This document shows, piece after piece, positions 1 through 11,588 of a stretch of 64,000 nucleotides of DNA; positions within the stretch are counted from its first letter, which is position 1; each line of letters starts with the position of its first letter. The stretch is from assembly GCA_037179385.1 (NCBI GenBank), contig CM074179.1, positions 74,389,719-74,453,718 on the forward strand. The letters are read 5' to 3'. Under the pieces are notes generated by a model, which searched no databases, was not told the DNA's origin, and was given only the letters and a program-made list of their open reading frames with translations. A program made the translations under genes and the position numbers. This stretch comes from Holothuria scabra. Lineage: Eukaryota > Echinodermata > Holothuroidea > Aspidochirotida > Holothuriidae.

Positions 1-1139
1 AGTTGGAAAACAATCATTGATCCCCCTGCACCAAAATTGTTCCACTTGAGGTCAACCCAATCAGTTATATTTCGAAATTTTAGGGAAAAAATGATAAAAT
101 GACGTTTTTTTTTTTTATATAATTTGAAGTGTCTAGTCGTGAATTATTGAAAGGCAAATTGAACCGTTCAGCAAATACTCACTCATAAAAAACAGTTATT
201 TGTATGTGGAAAAGGGATTTTTTAAGTGTGACATTGGTCATTTTCACGAGCTAGAATCGTCTTAACAATGTATTACAAGTTTAATTTCTTGTTTTTCTGA
301 AAATAAGAACACTTATCTATCATGAATGAGTCATCTTATTAGTTACAAATAAAAAAAATAAACAAAAAAACCGTAACATTTACAGCTAATCTATGAATAC
401 ATTTTTCACCATTGTTCTAGACTATTCACCATACTTCTTTGGGGTTGATGAAAACAAGGAGAAAAAGTACTAAAAACACACTTCAAATCGAACATACCAT
501 CATTAGTACATTATTACTTGGTTTCAGGTAAATGGTAGAACTGATTACACTTTGAACAGGAGTAGGACCTACATTACTCCCATTCGTTTTTTTTTTTCTT
601 TTTTTCTTTTTAGTTCAGTGAAGAAGAAAGCAAAATGCATCATACGTTGCTGCAAAAGAAAATTCACAACTGCAAATACCGTTTTGTGTTTGGATACCTT
701 GCGTTTCATACATTATGAAAGACAAAAGAAATGTATGTTTGCTCACGAATTATCTACGTTGTTGACTTTTTATTCCAGGAACGTTCAAACGTTTCCTAAA
801 GGGAATGAAAACCGTGCTTAATACTCTTTTAACTCAATAACTCGGTATGTGTACACCCTTACAACTACGTATAAGGCTAGCAGAAAAAGAAAACCGATTT
901 TCCATATTTCTTGTATTGATTGCAGTTGGTTCCATCCCCCACACGTCTGAATTGGGACTCCTTCATCTCTTTCAGTCGGGTTAAGGAAGGAGGTCCGTTC
1001 GCATGGTTTGCTCCTTAACAACATGACACGCTGTCCTACCCTAACATGTCATTGTCGCAACGCACTGTACGATTTGATGTAACGTTCTCAAACACAAAAG
1101 ACTCTCTAGAAATCTCATCTGTTTCTCAACAGTGAGGTC
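1..1139. other. AT-rich intergenic sequence, no gene seen
   Basis: Both strands hold only short open frames without recognisable domains or convincing splice sites. The stretch is A+T rich with several homopolymer runs. It probably belongs to the region upstream of the receptor gene. Confidence 0.5.
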
Positions 1140-1156
1140 GTGGGTTCAAATCCCAC
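1140..1156 (+). other. tRNA-like T-arm / pol III B box
   Basis: The 17 bases form a perfect tRNA T-arm: stem GTGGG, loop TTCAAAT, stem CCCAC, matching the consensus internal B box (GGTTCAAATCC). No acceptable acceptor stem or anticodon arm is seen upstream, so it is not an intact tRNA gene. It may be the remnant of a tRNA-derived SINE head. Confidence 0.5.
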
Positions 1157-1220
1157 AAGTCTTCAGACCTTATGTTATCTCATGCAGCCACGTTACGATA
1201 AGCCACCAAAAAGCCCTTCC

Positions 1221-1435
1221 GGTTGCTTAGTAACCAGTGAACAGTCAAGTTATGATCATGTCACGAAAAAGACCTTTCAGGTTGCGTAGCAACCATTGAT
1301 GTCATATTCCTTCCCAAACAAAACCCAACGTCGCCACTAAACATATCAGTCGAAAAAGCGCATGACATATTACCTGTACCTTACCACCTTACCATGGCAC
1401 AATCCCCACACTACTTGTTGCTTAGCAACAAGTAG
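1221..1435. promoter_or_regulatory. Cluster of three X-box-like palindromes (candidate RFX sites)
   Basis: Three inverted repeats lie within 215 bases: GGTTGCTTAGTAACC at 1221-1235, GGTTGCGTAGCAACC at 1280-1294, and a palindrome with 12-base arms around one central base at 1411-1435 whose core is GTTGCTTAGCAAC. The RFX X-box is an imperfect GTTRCC/RGYAAC palindrome, and all three fit its half-sites loosely. The first two share flanks (AAAAAG before, AGTGA or ATTGA after), so they are probably a local duplication. Regulatory function is inference. Confidence 0.4.
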
Positions 1436-4238
1436 GGTCATCGATACGTGTCATTCGTCCAAGGTTTGCCCCACATTTTGCCCCACCATAAAGGGGGTTG
1501 AAAACCCGTTACTACACTACTGTTCTGGAAATGAAAAAATTGGATGTTAACCTATGTGACCAGGGAGGTTTTATTAGATTAGCACCTTCCTGATGTGACA
1601 ATACCTCATTAAGAGACATCGGCAGCTATATATTGCTTTTTTGTGTTTTCATAGAATTCCACATTTTCTTCAATGAAAGCTCTTGATTTTGGAAATTTTT
1701 GTATAAGAAGGACAACAAAGTTTGGGAAACTTTTGAAACATCATTAGAGAGTGTCAGTTCGTAGGGCTTAGATAACATTATGTATCAACAAAGATTCAGT
1801 CGTCGTGCAATCTAGCTTCTTCGGGAAGCAGTTTACACTTTGGTTTCGCCTAACGGCTCTTTGCCAGAGTGTCGGTGGGAGTTTAGAAAAAGCAACCATT
1901 CCCAGATTTGCCACCAACATATGAAGGAAGTGCAGATTCTTCAGTAATCTCCCAACGCTTTCAATTTCCTAACAGGAAACCCAGAATCCAAATCTTTCTG
2001 CAATACAAGCTCCACATATATTTGTTTAAAAGGGGTAAAAATCCTCCCTGATACAGTGGTGTTCACACTTGAAAGAAAAATCGGAAAACTTAGCTACTAC
2101 TTACAAGCCCGAGATATGCCATTTCCAGCTTTCGGAGGAGTCTCGATTTTTCAAAATTTTCTGTACACTCCGCGCCAATTGAAGATAGTCTATTGAGCAA
2201 GACTTCATATCCCAGGCAAGAAACCATTGGCGAACTCAAATGGTCATATACACACCTATCATCAGGTACCTTTCAACCCTGTCAGCTAAGAAGTTTGTGT
2301 ATATGGATCCTTTAGTTATTGAAGTGTCAAAATGTTATCAATGTTCAATGTTGCAGAGCAGTGACGTAGCTACAGGAGGCAAGGGGCGATCGCCCCCTTG
2401 CTCGAAAAAGTGAAAAATTGGGAAACTTGCCATTAATTTGAGACACCAGCCAAATACAGTGCGGTTTTCCCAACTTTTCCTTCATAAAATTCTGGTTTCT
2501 TCCTAATTAAAGCTTCATATTTGTAATTATTAGAATTCAAAAGAGGCGATTCGCACGGCATCAATTGCGGCCCTTAATGTAGTGTGTGGTCGCTCATCAA
2601 GCAGTCAGTTATAAATTTTTCCAAGCCGCTAGAGTGCCATTTCCCTATAATTTTTTTCAATGTAGGCTCTTAATTTTCAAATATTTTGTCTAAAAAAGGC
2701 AACAAACTCCTTAGGAAACATGTAACAACAACGATCTTCAGTCGACATGCTATCTTAGATTATGTTAATAGGAAACGCAGATTCTTCGATAGTCCCCCAA
2801 ATATTCAAATTTCCTCACAAGAAACCCTGAATCTAAACTATTTACTGCAATACAAGCTCCATATTTACAATGTCTAAAGGGCCCAAATTTCGTTGCGCTC
2901 CGCGCGCCGCAAATTACAATACCGTGTAGTGTTCACACTTAAGAAAAAAATCAGATATTTAAAAAAAAAAAAAAAAATTGTTCTTGCTCGTAGGAAAAGC
3001 GAAAAAATTTACCAACAAAAAATGCACCTTTAAGAAAATGGGGTAGGGTGAGGTGTGTGGTCCCCCCCCCCCCCCTCACTTTCATATTGCTTCCTACCGC
3101 ACTGGAGTTTGGACATGATTTTATTGCAAACGAAAGTTTAAACTAACGATTGCTTAAAGTTAAAACCTCCCTGGAGTTTCTTACAAGTCTGGGAAATGCT
3201 ATTTTAGGAATTCTGAGACGTCGCGAATTTTCAAATTTTTTGTGCGCTCTGTGACAACTATCGTGGCGTTCCGCTAAGATTTACAATGCGATGATTGCAT
3301 ATTTTTGACAGAGAATCATCCGTCTTCCCTTAACCTACAGCGTAGCTTACTGCTGATGTTCTTAACTTTGTCGCGGTGAAAGTGCAATTAGATTTTTATT
3401 ATATAACAGTTATTTTCTCGACCAAAGCACCTAAAGGTTTCCCTATTTTCGTAAAAGCCAATCGTTCATTATATCCCAGTCCTTGAAAAATGTTCAAGGA
3501 ATCGTTTTTCTATTTACGGCAGGGATTTTATGAGAGTATCAAGAAAAGATGGCTAAGGCTTTCCTCGCCATATTTTCGTTCGTCCCACTAGTTTTCGTCT
3601 TTAAAAATTTAAAGCTGATATAATTATTTCACCACAAGCGGTACACCTCAAACGTTTTCGCACAAGGAGAAGGGGGATCATAAAAGCCTGGGAAATGCCC
3701 TTTCCGGCTATCTGCATTGAGGGGTCGCAATTTTTCAAAATTTCCTCATGCTGTTTTTATACCCGTAAAAAAGTTGATTTTCTAACCTCAGTTACCTATT
3801 GTCCAAGTGAGGTATATCAAGTTTCCAAACCCATCGCTGGAGGTCTAGCTTTTATCATCACTTCGCCTAGCTTATGTTCCATTTAGGTTGCAGAAACTTA
3901 CACGGTACTTTGATCAAGATTGTAATGAAAACTCCCTCTGCATGCACTGCATGCTGTGGCTAAGGTTTTTTGAGGAGGATTAAATGTCTAAGAATGGGGT
4001 ATTACTGTCCGTCAATCATCAAATTGTGTAATGGGCAAGGAAGAAAACCGTGTATATATTTTTGCCGTGGCTAATTCACCATGCTGTATGCCCCACGCAA
4101 ACTAATAATGGCGCTGTGCTTAGATAGTCGTTGGTCTCGTCTTCAACAGTTTCCGGGCCCCCAAACTTCAGTCTGTAACTTGAGTCACGTTAATTTGTTC
4201 CGCCCCTGCTAAAAATGAATGTGCAGGCCTTGCTTACA

Positions 4239-4985
4239 CAAGCTTTTGGAAATGCTGTTTCCGGTAATTTACCAGTTTTCAAGAAATTTTCAAAATTTTC
4301 TGTACGCTCCAAGCAAACTGATGGTGGCCCTCGGCTAAGATATCTTCAGCCTCGTCCTCTACGACTAGCGTATCCTGCAGCTTCAGATCTGTAATGCTTC
4401 ACGTTAATTTGTTCCACACTAACTAAAAATGCCTGTGTAAGCTTTGCTTATACAAGCTGCAGAAATGCCATTTCGACGGCTGAATGTGGGTCGCGATTTT
4501 CAAAATTTTCGCAACCATCCGTCCCAACAAATGGTGGCGCTCCGCATAAATAGTCGTTGGTCTCCTCTTCAAAGGTTATCCACTCAATTTTTGATCTGCA
4601 CTGCTTCACGTTGATTTGTCTCACCTCTGCTACAAACGCCTGTGTTGGCCTTGCTTATAAGCTTGGAAAATGCCACTTCCCGTTGGCTATATGTGGGTCA
4701 CGATTTTCAAAACTTTCTGTACGCTCTGCTCTGCTTAGATAGGCGTTAGTCTCGTCTTCATGGGATTATCCACCCAAGCTTTAATCTGCACTGCTTAAAG
4801 TTAATTTGTCCAGATCTAAATGCCTGTGTTGGCATAGGTTATACAAGCTCGGAAAATGCCGTTTCCGGCTACCTGAGGTATCACGACTTTTAAACATTTT
4901 CTGTACTCTCCGCGCCATAAGCAATGTTGGCGTTCCGCTTAGATAGTCTTCATCCTCGTCTTCTAAGACTTATCCCACCAGGCAT
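4239..4985 (+). repeat. Tandem array of about 205-bp transposon modules
   Basis: Four degenerate units start near 4239, 4446, 4658 and 4846. Each opens with a (G)GAAATGCC-type motif, runs through TTTTCAAAATTTTC and CTGTACGCTCC, and closes with a CTCCGCTTAGATAGTC-like motif and a CTCGTCTTC tract. More distant copies lie near 2105, 3186 and 3685, and an inverted one at 5467-5550. The same module occurs singly in the two TSD-bounded hAT-like elements further right, so the array is an internal expansion of that family. Confidence 0.6.
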
Positions 4986-6045
4986 TCAATATTTATGTAT
5001 TTCTAATGAACGAAGCTGGCCTGATGGCTCCTCCATTTAACTGGGAAAAACACATTAGAGAACAGTGGCGCAGGAAACAATTTGAAAGTTTGGAGGGGGG
5101 AGGGGGGGGGGGGGCAATTTTGGACTATGCACCTCACGCTACTACATTGACCAAAAGGTACATTTTTCATGCTAAATTTTTCGCTTTTTGCCACCAGGAA
5201 AAACGATTGCTTTTAATTGAAAAATTTATGCTATAAATCATTTTTTCAAATGAAATTGGGCACTAAAGAAGGTGGAATCCTTCGTTTTTTTCCAGCCATG
5301 CTACAGTAGACAACAATTCCAGTGTATCTATGCCCTCTGCAAACTGAGGAACAGTGCTCACAGACTATCACCTATTCACCTGGCAGGGTTGAAAGGTGCA
5401 CGAAAAGTATATGAGAGCACTTACGGAGGACAAATGATTCCCTGCTTGAAGTCTTGACTATTTAAGCGGAACGTGACCGTCAGTTGGCGCGGAGGAAATT
5501 TTGAAAAATCGGACCCCTCAGACAGTCAAAAATGGTATTTCCCAGGCTTGTAAGTAGTAGCTAGCTAAGCAGCAGGGGATAAAAATATTTCTGCGGAGGA
5601 TATGGGCAACACCCAAATTTTCCGAGTTTTCTTTGAAGTGTAAACAACACTGTATTAGAGGGACGTAATTTGCGACGCGCGCGCCGAAATTTTTGCCCTT
5701 TTCAAACAAATATTTGTGGCTATGGAGCTTGTATTGCAGACATTTTTGGATGCTGGGTTTCTTATATAGGGAAATTTGAAAAGTTGGGGGATTACTGATT
5801 GAAGAATCTGCATTTCCTACATTGGCAAATCTGAGAATGATTGCACGGTGATTTACTGGATATCGTTGTTGCTACATAATGTTATCTGGAAGGTATACGA
5901 AGTGAAGCTCTCCAATAAAATTCAAAAAGTTTTCGAAACTTTGTTAATTTTGGACTAACTATTTCAAGGTCAAGAGCTTATATTGGAGAAAATTTGGAAT
6001 TTATGAAAGAAAATTTATAAAAATAGCAATGAAGTTGTCGGTGTC

Positions 6046-6230
6046 ACTTGATGATCTGGTATCCCCCTGTGGGCCGAGGTTGTAGAATATGCCCACGGTA
6101 TTCCCCGACTGTCGTAATAGGCGACTTAACGGGGGGACTTTAACAGTACTCGAACAGAATGACAATACATAACGCATTCGTGTTGGTGTGTCGTTAAATC
6201 TTATCTAACTCACTAACTTGATGATCTGGT
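6046..6230 (+). mobile_element. SINE-like retroposon with perfect 15-bp target-site duplication
   Basis: The 155-bp insert at 6061-6215 is flanked by two identical copies of ACTTGATGATCTGGT (6046-6060 and 6216-6230), the mark of LINE-mediated insertion. The body carries CTGTCGTAATAGGCGAC followed by a G run. From memory this resembles a SINE core widespread in marine animals, possibly the Nin-DC type. No clear pol III A or B box was found, so the copy may be 5' truncated. It lies inside the hAT nest and is younger than it. Confidence 0.7.
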
Positions 6231-6623
6231 GTCAAAAATGGCAAATAGTTCGATTTTTTTTTCATTTCCAGAGCTTGAAAAGTTTTATTAAACTGATTAA
6301 TGAGACAGCACTTATGCACTAGGAATTGCACGTTGAGGCGCGCGAAGCGCGCGGAAAATTTTCTTTTTTGAAAGAATGAATTACAAATTGGCGCTTGAAT
6401 TGAAGAGAACTGGGAATTTCATGAGAAGAGTTGAGAATATCACATTAATGAAAAAGGAGTTTCTGACCCGAGAAGTGGAGGGGGACGGAAGCATTTTTCC
6501 AATGACGAGAGTAGGGAGAAAACCGAAAGATGAAAACGCCGTTAACACTATTTGTAATGGCACAGTTTTTACACCTACCGTACTGTGGACACGACCAAGA
6601 GGAGGTGTTCTAGTAATACCTCC

Positions 6624-6831
6624 CAATAATGCTAATTGTCTTATCATATGGCAATTTTTTTAAGCTTAGAGCGCGTTATAAAAACAGGGAACTGTATACG
6701 TGATACTACCAGCGAGGTGTTATTGTCCCTGGTAGTATCACGTATACAGTTCCCTGTTTTAAAAGTTTGTAAGTTATAACACACTATAAGCTTAAAAAAT
6801 TTGCCATATGATAAGGCAGTTAGCATTATTG
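6624..6831. repeat. 208-bp inverted repeat with perfect 32-bp inner stem
   Basis: The inner arms 6681-6712 and 6729-6760 are exact reverse complements, separated by a 16-base loop. Homology continues outward with small interruptions through matching AAGCTTA and CCATATGATAAG motifs to CAATAATGCTAA at 6624 and its complement ending at 6831. It could be a MITE or foldback element, but no target-site duplication was identified. A transcript would form a long hairpin. Confidence 0.75.
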
Positions 6832-9300
6832 TGCTGTCAAATAAGAAGAAAGTGATCGCGAATACTTTGACTGTTAAGCTTGTAAACCTTAAACTAGACA
6901 TATGCCTGCTTTTCAAGATGGTTTTAGACCACGTTGAACTTCACCATTATTAATCAGGGTTTTTGGTTGTCCTGGCGCGGGAGTAGCCTATTCATGATCA
7001 CGGAGGTGGGCCTTTGTGATCTCGGAGGCTCCTGTCGCCGTGTGTCATTATTGTTACCTGGTCCTGGTGAATGGAGTAAATAGAGTGCATTGCAAGCATG
7101 GGGACATATAATGCCGCTTCGAGGTAGTTTTGTTTTTGTGTTTTCGTGAGTCAGTTCTGGTTTTAGTTGGGGATCAGACTGTTTCCAAAAACGTAAAAAG
7201 CTTACTTTTTTAGTTGTCCTGGTTTTAGTTCAAAAAGAATTTGTGTTTTGAAGCTCTTCCATAACACATCGAGGTAGCAATCTTCATTCTTCAAGTGAGA
7301 TGCTTCCCATTTATGTTCCGTTTTAAGGCTAGAATTATATTATCTCTGATCGACTTGGCGCGTAAACAGCAAATTGATCATGCAAACCAGTGCACATCGG
7401 CCGTCTCAATAAGGTCCCTACTGTCCATCGCTCCGACTGAGAGCTCTGGGGTGTGTTAAGGATTGTAAGCATTGGTGAATCATGTTAAATTTTGAGAAAG
7501 CAGGATAGACACACCAGTAGATCAAAGGCGGTGTGGGGTGTAATTAGTGTCTGAGTGTGTTACATGCCAGTGATATGTGCCTTTAAATGAGCTATGTTTT
7601 GTTTGTGTTCACAGTGAGTGAAAAGCAATTAACACATGCTTGACTGTCCTGCCGCTGACCCGAAATAATACGCATTTTTTTGTGTTCATGTCAATCAGTT
7701 AATCACATGTGAAACCGGAGTACACCAAGTGTGCGTTTAATGAGCTTCATTTCCTCCCTGACGCGATGAGAGGTAATCAGGCAGGCATCATGCATGAAAC
7801 ACCTATCCCTATTACCATCCGAAGGTCCTTCAATGTGCAACCATGTATAGACGACCGATCCGAAATCCCACAATGGCCGTCGGCACACCGTCGGATATTG
7901 CTGACTGGGGGATACGTATCGCCCACACACACATGAAATAAGTGTAGATTTGACCTTAATTAAAATGCTTCAGACTTCATCTAAATGTATTAAGTAAGTG
8001 GACAAAATTTTCTCAGGGGCATCCCAACTAGTGGAGGAACTGCCGTACAGGCGGGCTCCCCCTGACGGACTCAAATGGAAAACCGGTGCCCATTTCAGCT
8101 TTTTAGGTTCATAAAAACGCCATAGAGGCCTAAACGTAGCAATGTACCCATCTGTGAATGAAAGCCCTGATAATGAGACTCTGCTACATCTTTCCGAAAA
8201 CAGACTCAAAACAAAAATCATGAAGGGCTTTTCCCAATGTTCCTTTCAGGAGCGGCTCCTGAACTTTCGAGTTGAGTGGTCAATTGGATAAAATTCATTT
8301 TTTCTCTGTAACTCACAACAGAAATCTCTGAAACTAAGGTAACCTACATAGATTTCAAAACCTACTAAAAGGTGAAAGTTTCGCGGCTTCCGGGACACTA
8401 AATTCAATACCGTGTGCTCACTGAAACTTTTCATAATATCTTGATCTGCATACCCACTTGCTACATTCAAAGGCTGACATAAAAAGAGATTTGCGTAAAT
8501 ACGCTAAACGATATACAGCACAAAAAATGATTTCCTTGAAAAAGGGAATTCCTTTACTGACAGAGAAACTTCTCACTAGAAACTATACTTGTCTGAAGAG
8601 ATCGCATCAGCCACTAACGGCATTGCCTCTTTACACAGGTAAAATCACGGCTTCAAAAATTAAAAAAATTATGTGTCACGAAATCTCCCTTTTAGCTAGC
8701 AAAAGGGAGGAAAAAAAATAATGAACAAGCCAAAAACAAATGCAAAGTCGGTGTTAGCTGGTCTCTTGAAATGAGAGAGGCTAATATTATTTCCCACTAT
8801 TTTTTCACTAATTTCTCATATTGGGGCCGACTTGGCTTGGGGACGAGTTGGCCCGAAAGCCGAACCGGCCACTGGAAGTACAAAGAAAGTGTTACAATGC
8901 ACAGAGTTGTGAATCGATGCCGATTAGACTGTAGCCCACACGCAACACATTATGTACACAACTGCACCTTGAACTGAGGTGGGTCACTGAACTGCAGCTG
9001 TGAATCACTAAATTTAAAATTATTCAACTCTTTGTATGCAACTTTGCATGCTTTGTAGTGCGAGATATTTTGGACCATAGTAAGTTGGCTTATATGTTGC
9101 CCTATAGGTTGAAGGCTCACTCGGTATCTATCTTTCATAAAGCAGCGCCGCTGAAAGCCATTTCCGCCCCTCTGACCGAACGCTCCCTCCCCTGCCGGAG
9201 ACCACTGAGGCGCTGTGAAAGAGCAAATGCCGTATCTTTCTTGAATTAAGACCCGCCAATTAAAAGTCCGACAAGGAAATGCTCAAACTTATCTTAAACC

Positions 9301-9333
<33 letters not shown>

Positions 9334-10945
9334 GGAATATGTCTATTTTAGTTTTGACAAACCGGTACTAGAGCAATACTACAAAAGAATATGTCTTTAT
9401 TCCTATCCAACAGCAAAGAGATGTCACCTGCCTAACCATAACACAACTTTTCTCTTGTCTCCTCACCCGAAAGTTCAATTTTTTTAGTAGTCAACAGAAA
9501 TTCACAATTGGCTGAGCTCTTTAGTTGACAACTATTTCAAAACTTTGCCGCTACCCGCTCACACTATCACACAGCATAAACCCAGTGTGTACTGAGAGTG
9601 TTTTGATTATACATATTGGGTTCTTCAATACCACCCTGAAGCAGTAAACTGAGGTTGTGTCTGATAAGGATGAATTTTAGATCATTGTGGGAGGGGCTCA
9701 AGAAAGGTTAGGAGAATTGGGGTTTGTTTGGGGTGAAAGGATTAGGAAACAAGTTGAGAACAAGTTGAGAAACTGCATGCAGACGTTTGAAAGTCTATAC
9801 TTATTATCAAATGATGCTACCGCCTATTTGTTTGATCAGGTCCATTTAGGAAGGTGTTGAAAATGTACCACTGCATGGAAACGGTGTTTTCTTCCTTACT
9901 TAAGGTATACGCCCCTCGCTTCTTTTGGTTTTCTCTCCTCATTGGGTGGGAGAAAACGGCCCTCTGTTCTCCAAACCTCGCACTTCTCGGCTTCCGTAGT
10001 TTAATCGTGGGGATTCCCCTATAAACATTTGCGTCGGGGTTTCGTTGTGTTTCTGACTTATATTAGCTTTCTGGACACAAAAGGAAGTGTCTAAAATATG
10101 TTAGGTCGGTTTTTGAAATGATTAATAACACAATTTGACACGTTTTGAAAAATAATCTGTGTTTGCGAGGTTAATGTTTCCGCTACGAACATTACTTCTG
10201 CTAGTAATATGACACCACGTACGGTAAACTGCCTTAAAAATTGTTTATCATTACGCCACAATATATGTCACGGCTGCAAACTGTAGGCAACAAGTGTACT
10301 GTGATAACAGGTACGGTAGCGTTACCCCGTTAGCTATTGTACTATGCTACTACTAACTGCGTCGCACACTAAACATCATATGCATTAATCATTGTCATAT
10401 GCCGAAGATTACTACAATAGTACAAGGAATCATCTCGTGTACGAAGCTACATTAACCGGTTGTAACCTTCATTTGATGTCTTCACTACATGCCTTCAATT
10501 AAGGTGCTATATAGAAGTCTGAAATTGGCCTAACTGAAACCGGTCCAGCCATAGTACATTTAACAAAACTGCCTCAAAAAAGTCGTCAATAAAAAGGAAA
10601 ACTCTGCAGCCTAATGTTATAACTATATGCGTCACTAACGTTAGTACTGGAGTGTCGTTGCTGTTAGTGTTAAAAACATAGTTAGGCCTAGGGGCCTAAC
10701 TAGTAACTTAAAGTTAGGCTTAATCCAGAAGTTAAGAACAATTTGATTTGTTTTTTGTTCGGAACATCAGAAGAGCTGAGTTTTGCTGACTCACGTAAAA
10801 CTAAACTATTTCACTGACAGTGTGTGCATAGCACGAAAGTAGTAACTTACCTTACTGGAATTTTGTAGGATAGGCCTAACTTACTGTAGGCCCTAGGTAG
10901 CATATCCTACTGTAAATTTATATTCAGCACACTGCAAAAATAATC
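6832..10945. other. Intergenic region, no gene recognised
   Basis: The open frames here, the longest being a little under 90 codons, have no recognisable domain, codon pattern or supporting splice signals. The stretch includes a 28-base A run at 9305-9332 and A+T-rich unique-looking sequence. It lies upstream of the signal-peptide exon and may contain the promoter, but no core element stands out. Confidence 0.45.
9305..9332. repeat. Homopolymeric A tract (28 A)
   Basis: An uninterrupted run of 28 A. It could be the poly(A) tail of a retroposed copy on the + strand, but no element body or target duplication was recognised next to it. Confidence 0.6.
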
Positions 10946-11071
10946 ATGATGTCTAGCAACATTGAAGAGGCTTCTATCATTTTTGAATCTGATGGAGACA
11001 AGACTGTGCAAGGCATTTACCGTCAGTTACAAATACGTGTGCCGTTAGTGTTACAGCGTTTAGTCAGTTGA
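10946..11071 (+). CDS. Short ORF of unknown status (41 aa), possibly a 5' exon
   Basis: Two consecutive ATG codons open a 41-codon frame ending in TGA. The peptide is mixed and partly acidic near the start (SNIEEA, FESDGDK) and later basic (YRQLQIR), with no domain recognised. Downstream are a good donor (AACA/GTAAGT at about 11111) and a good acceptor (CCTGCAATGATGCAG at about 11158), so the area may hold untranslated 5' exons of the receptor gene. The frame stops before that donor and cannot join the receptor frame, so it is a uORF-like or unrelated frame. Confidence 0.2.
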   Translation: MMSSNIEEASIIFESDGDKTVQGIYRQLQIRVPLVLQRLVS

Positions 11072-11435
11072 GTTAAGTCTAAAACATTCACATGATTATT
11101 CAACGCAACAGTAAGTTACTGTAGCCTAATTTTTCTCCTGCAATGATGCAGTTGAGCTAAGGTCAAAACTGGAGCAGACTTGGGAAAGACTTTGAAGATT
11201 TGGAAGGTCATTTTGCATGCTCAGCAATTAGCCCCACTCTTTTACACACGAAATTAATTGACTTGGAGAAGAATTAAGAACTTGCATGTACAGTTTTGTG
11301 CCTGCATTGCACAACATCAACTGTACAGTGCAGTAGGGTCTACGATTCCCAACATTACTACAGTATACAAGAAGTCAGATCTGAAGTGAAGATCGAACAT
11401 CAATCATCTGTTGAAGCTGTGTCAATTCAGAAATC

Positions 11436-11520
11436 ATGGAAGTCATGTACAGGTATCATCGGCTCCTGTTGTGGACACTGATAATCCTGGTTTTAGTGAC
11501 TATTGCAAAAACACAAACAG
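11436..11520 (+). CDS. Ig-superfamily receptor, exon 1: start codon and signal peptide
   Basis: The ATG at 11436 has a good context (A at -3, G at +4) and an in-frame TGA 24 bases upstream, which fixes the start. It encodes 28 complete residues: a short basic N-region (YRYHR), then a hydrophobic core (LLLWTLIILVLVTIA) and a polar KTQT. This is a classical secretory signal, probably cleaved near the IA/KT step. The exon ends in phase 1 at a consensus donor (ACAG/GTAAGC), matching the phase of every ectodomain exon downstream. An alternative ATG lies at codon 4. The link to the Ig exons 8-12 kb away rests on phase and orientation, not on transcript data. Confidence 0.75.
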
Positions 11521-11588
11521 GTAAGCCTATAGGCCTAGCCTAGATCACAGGTTGTCCTAGCGTTACACAGTATATATTATTAGTATAT

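Larger units (their letters stand above)
1650..6360. mobile_element. Nest of hAT-like non-autonomous transposon fragments
   Basis: hAT-like left ends are seen at 2359 (CAGTGACGTAGCTAC followed by a G/C-run hairpin) and 5065 (CAGTGGCGCAGG, then a long G run). The block at about 1650-2045 recurs inverted at about 5690-6010 and again in direct orientation at about 2625-2885, giving a foldback spanning more than 4 kb. Internal sequence repeats modules seen in the hAT-like elements at 32187 and 52771, such as ATGCCATTTCCGGC and a CGCTCCGCGCCAA-type motif. No transposase frame is visible and no matching right terminus was found, so this is a composite of decayed copies. Confidence 0.6.

Noticed and set aside
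6681..6760. microRNA precursor
   Set aside because: The stem is perfect and extends outward as a longer inverted repeat, which suits a foldback element better than a miRNA hairpin with bulges.
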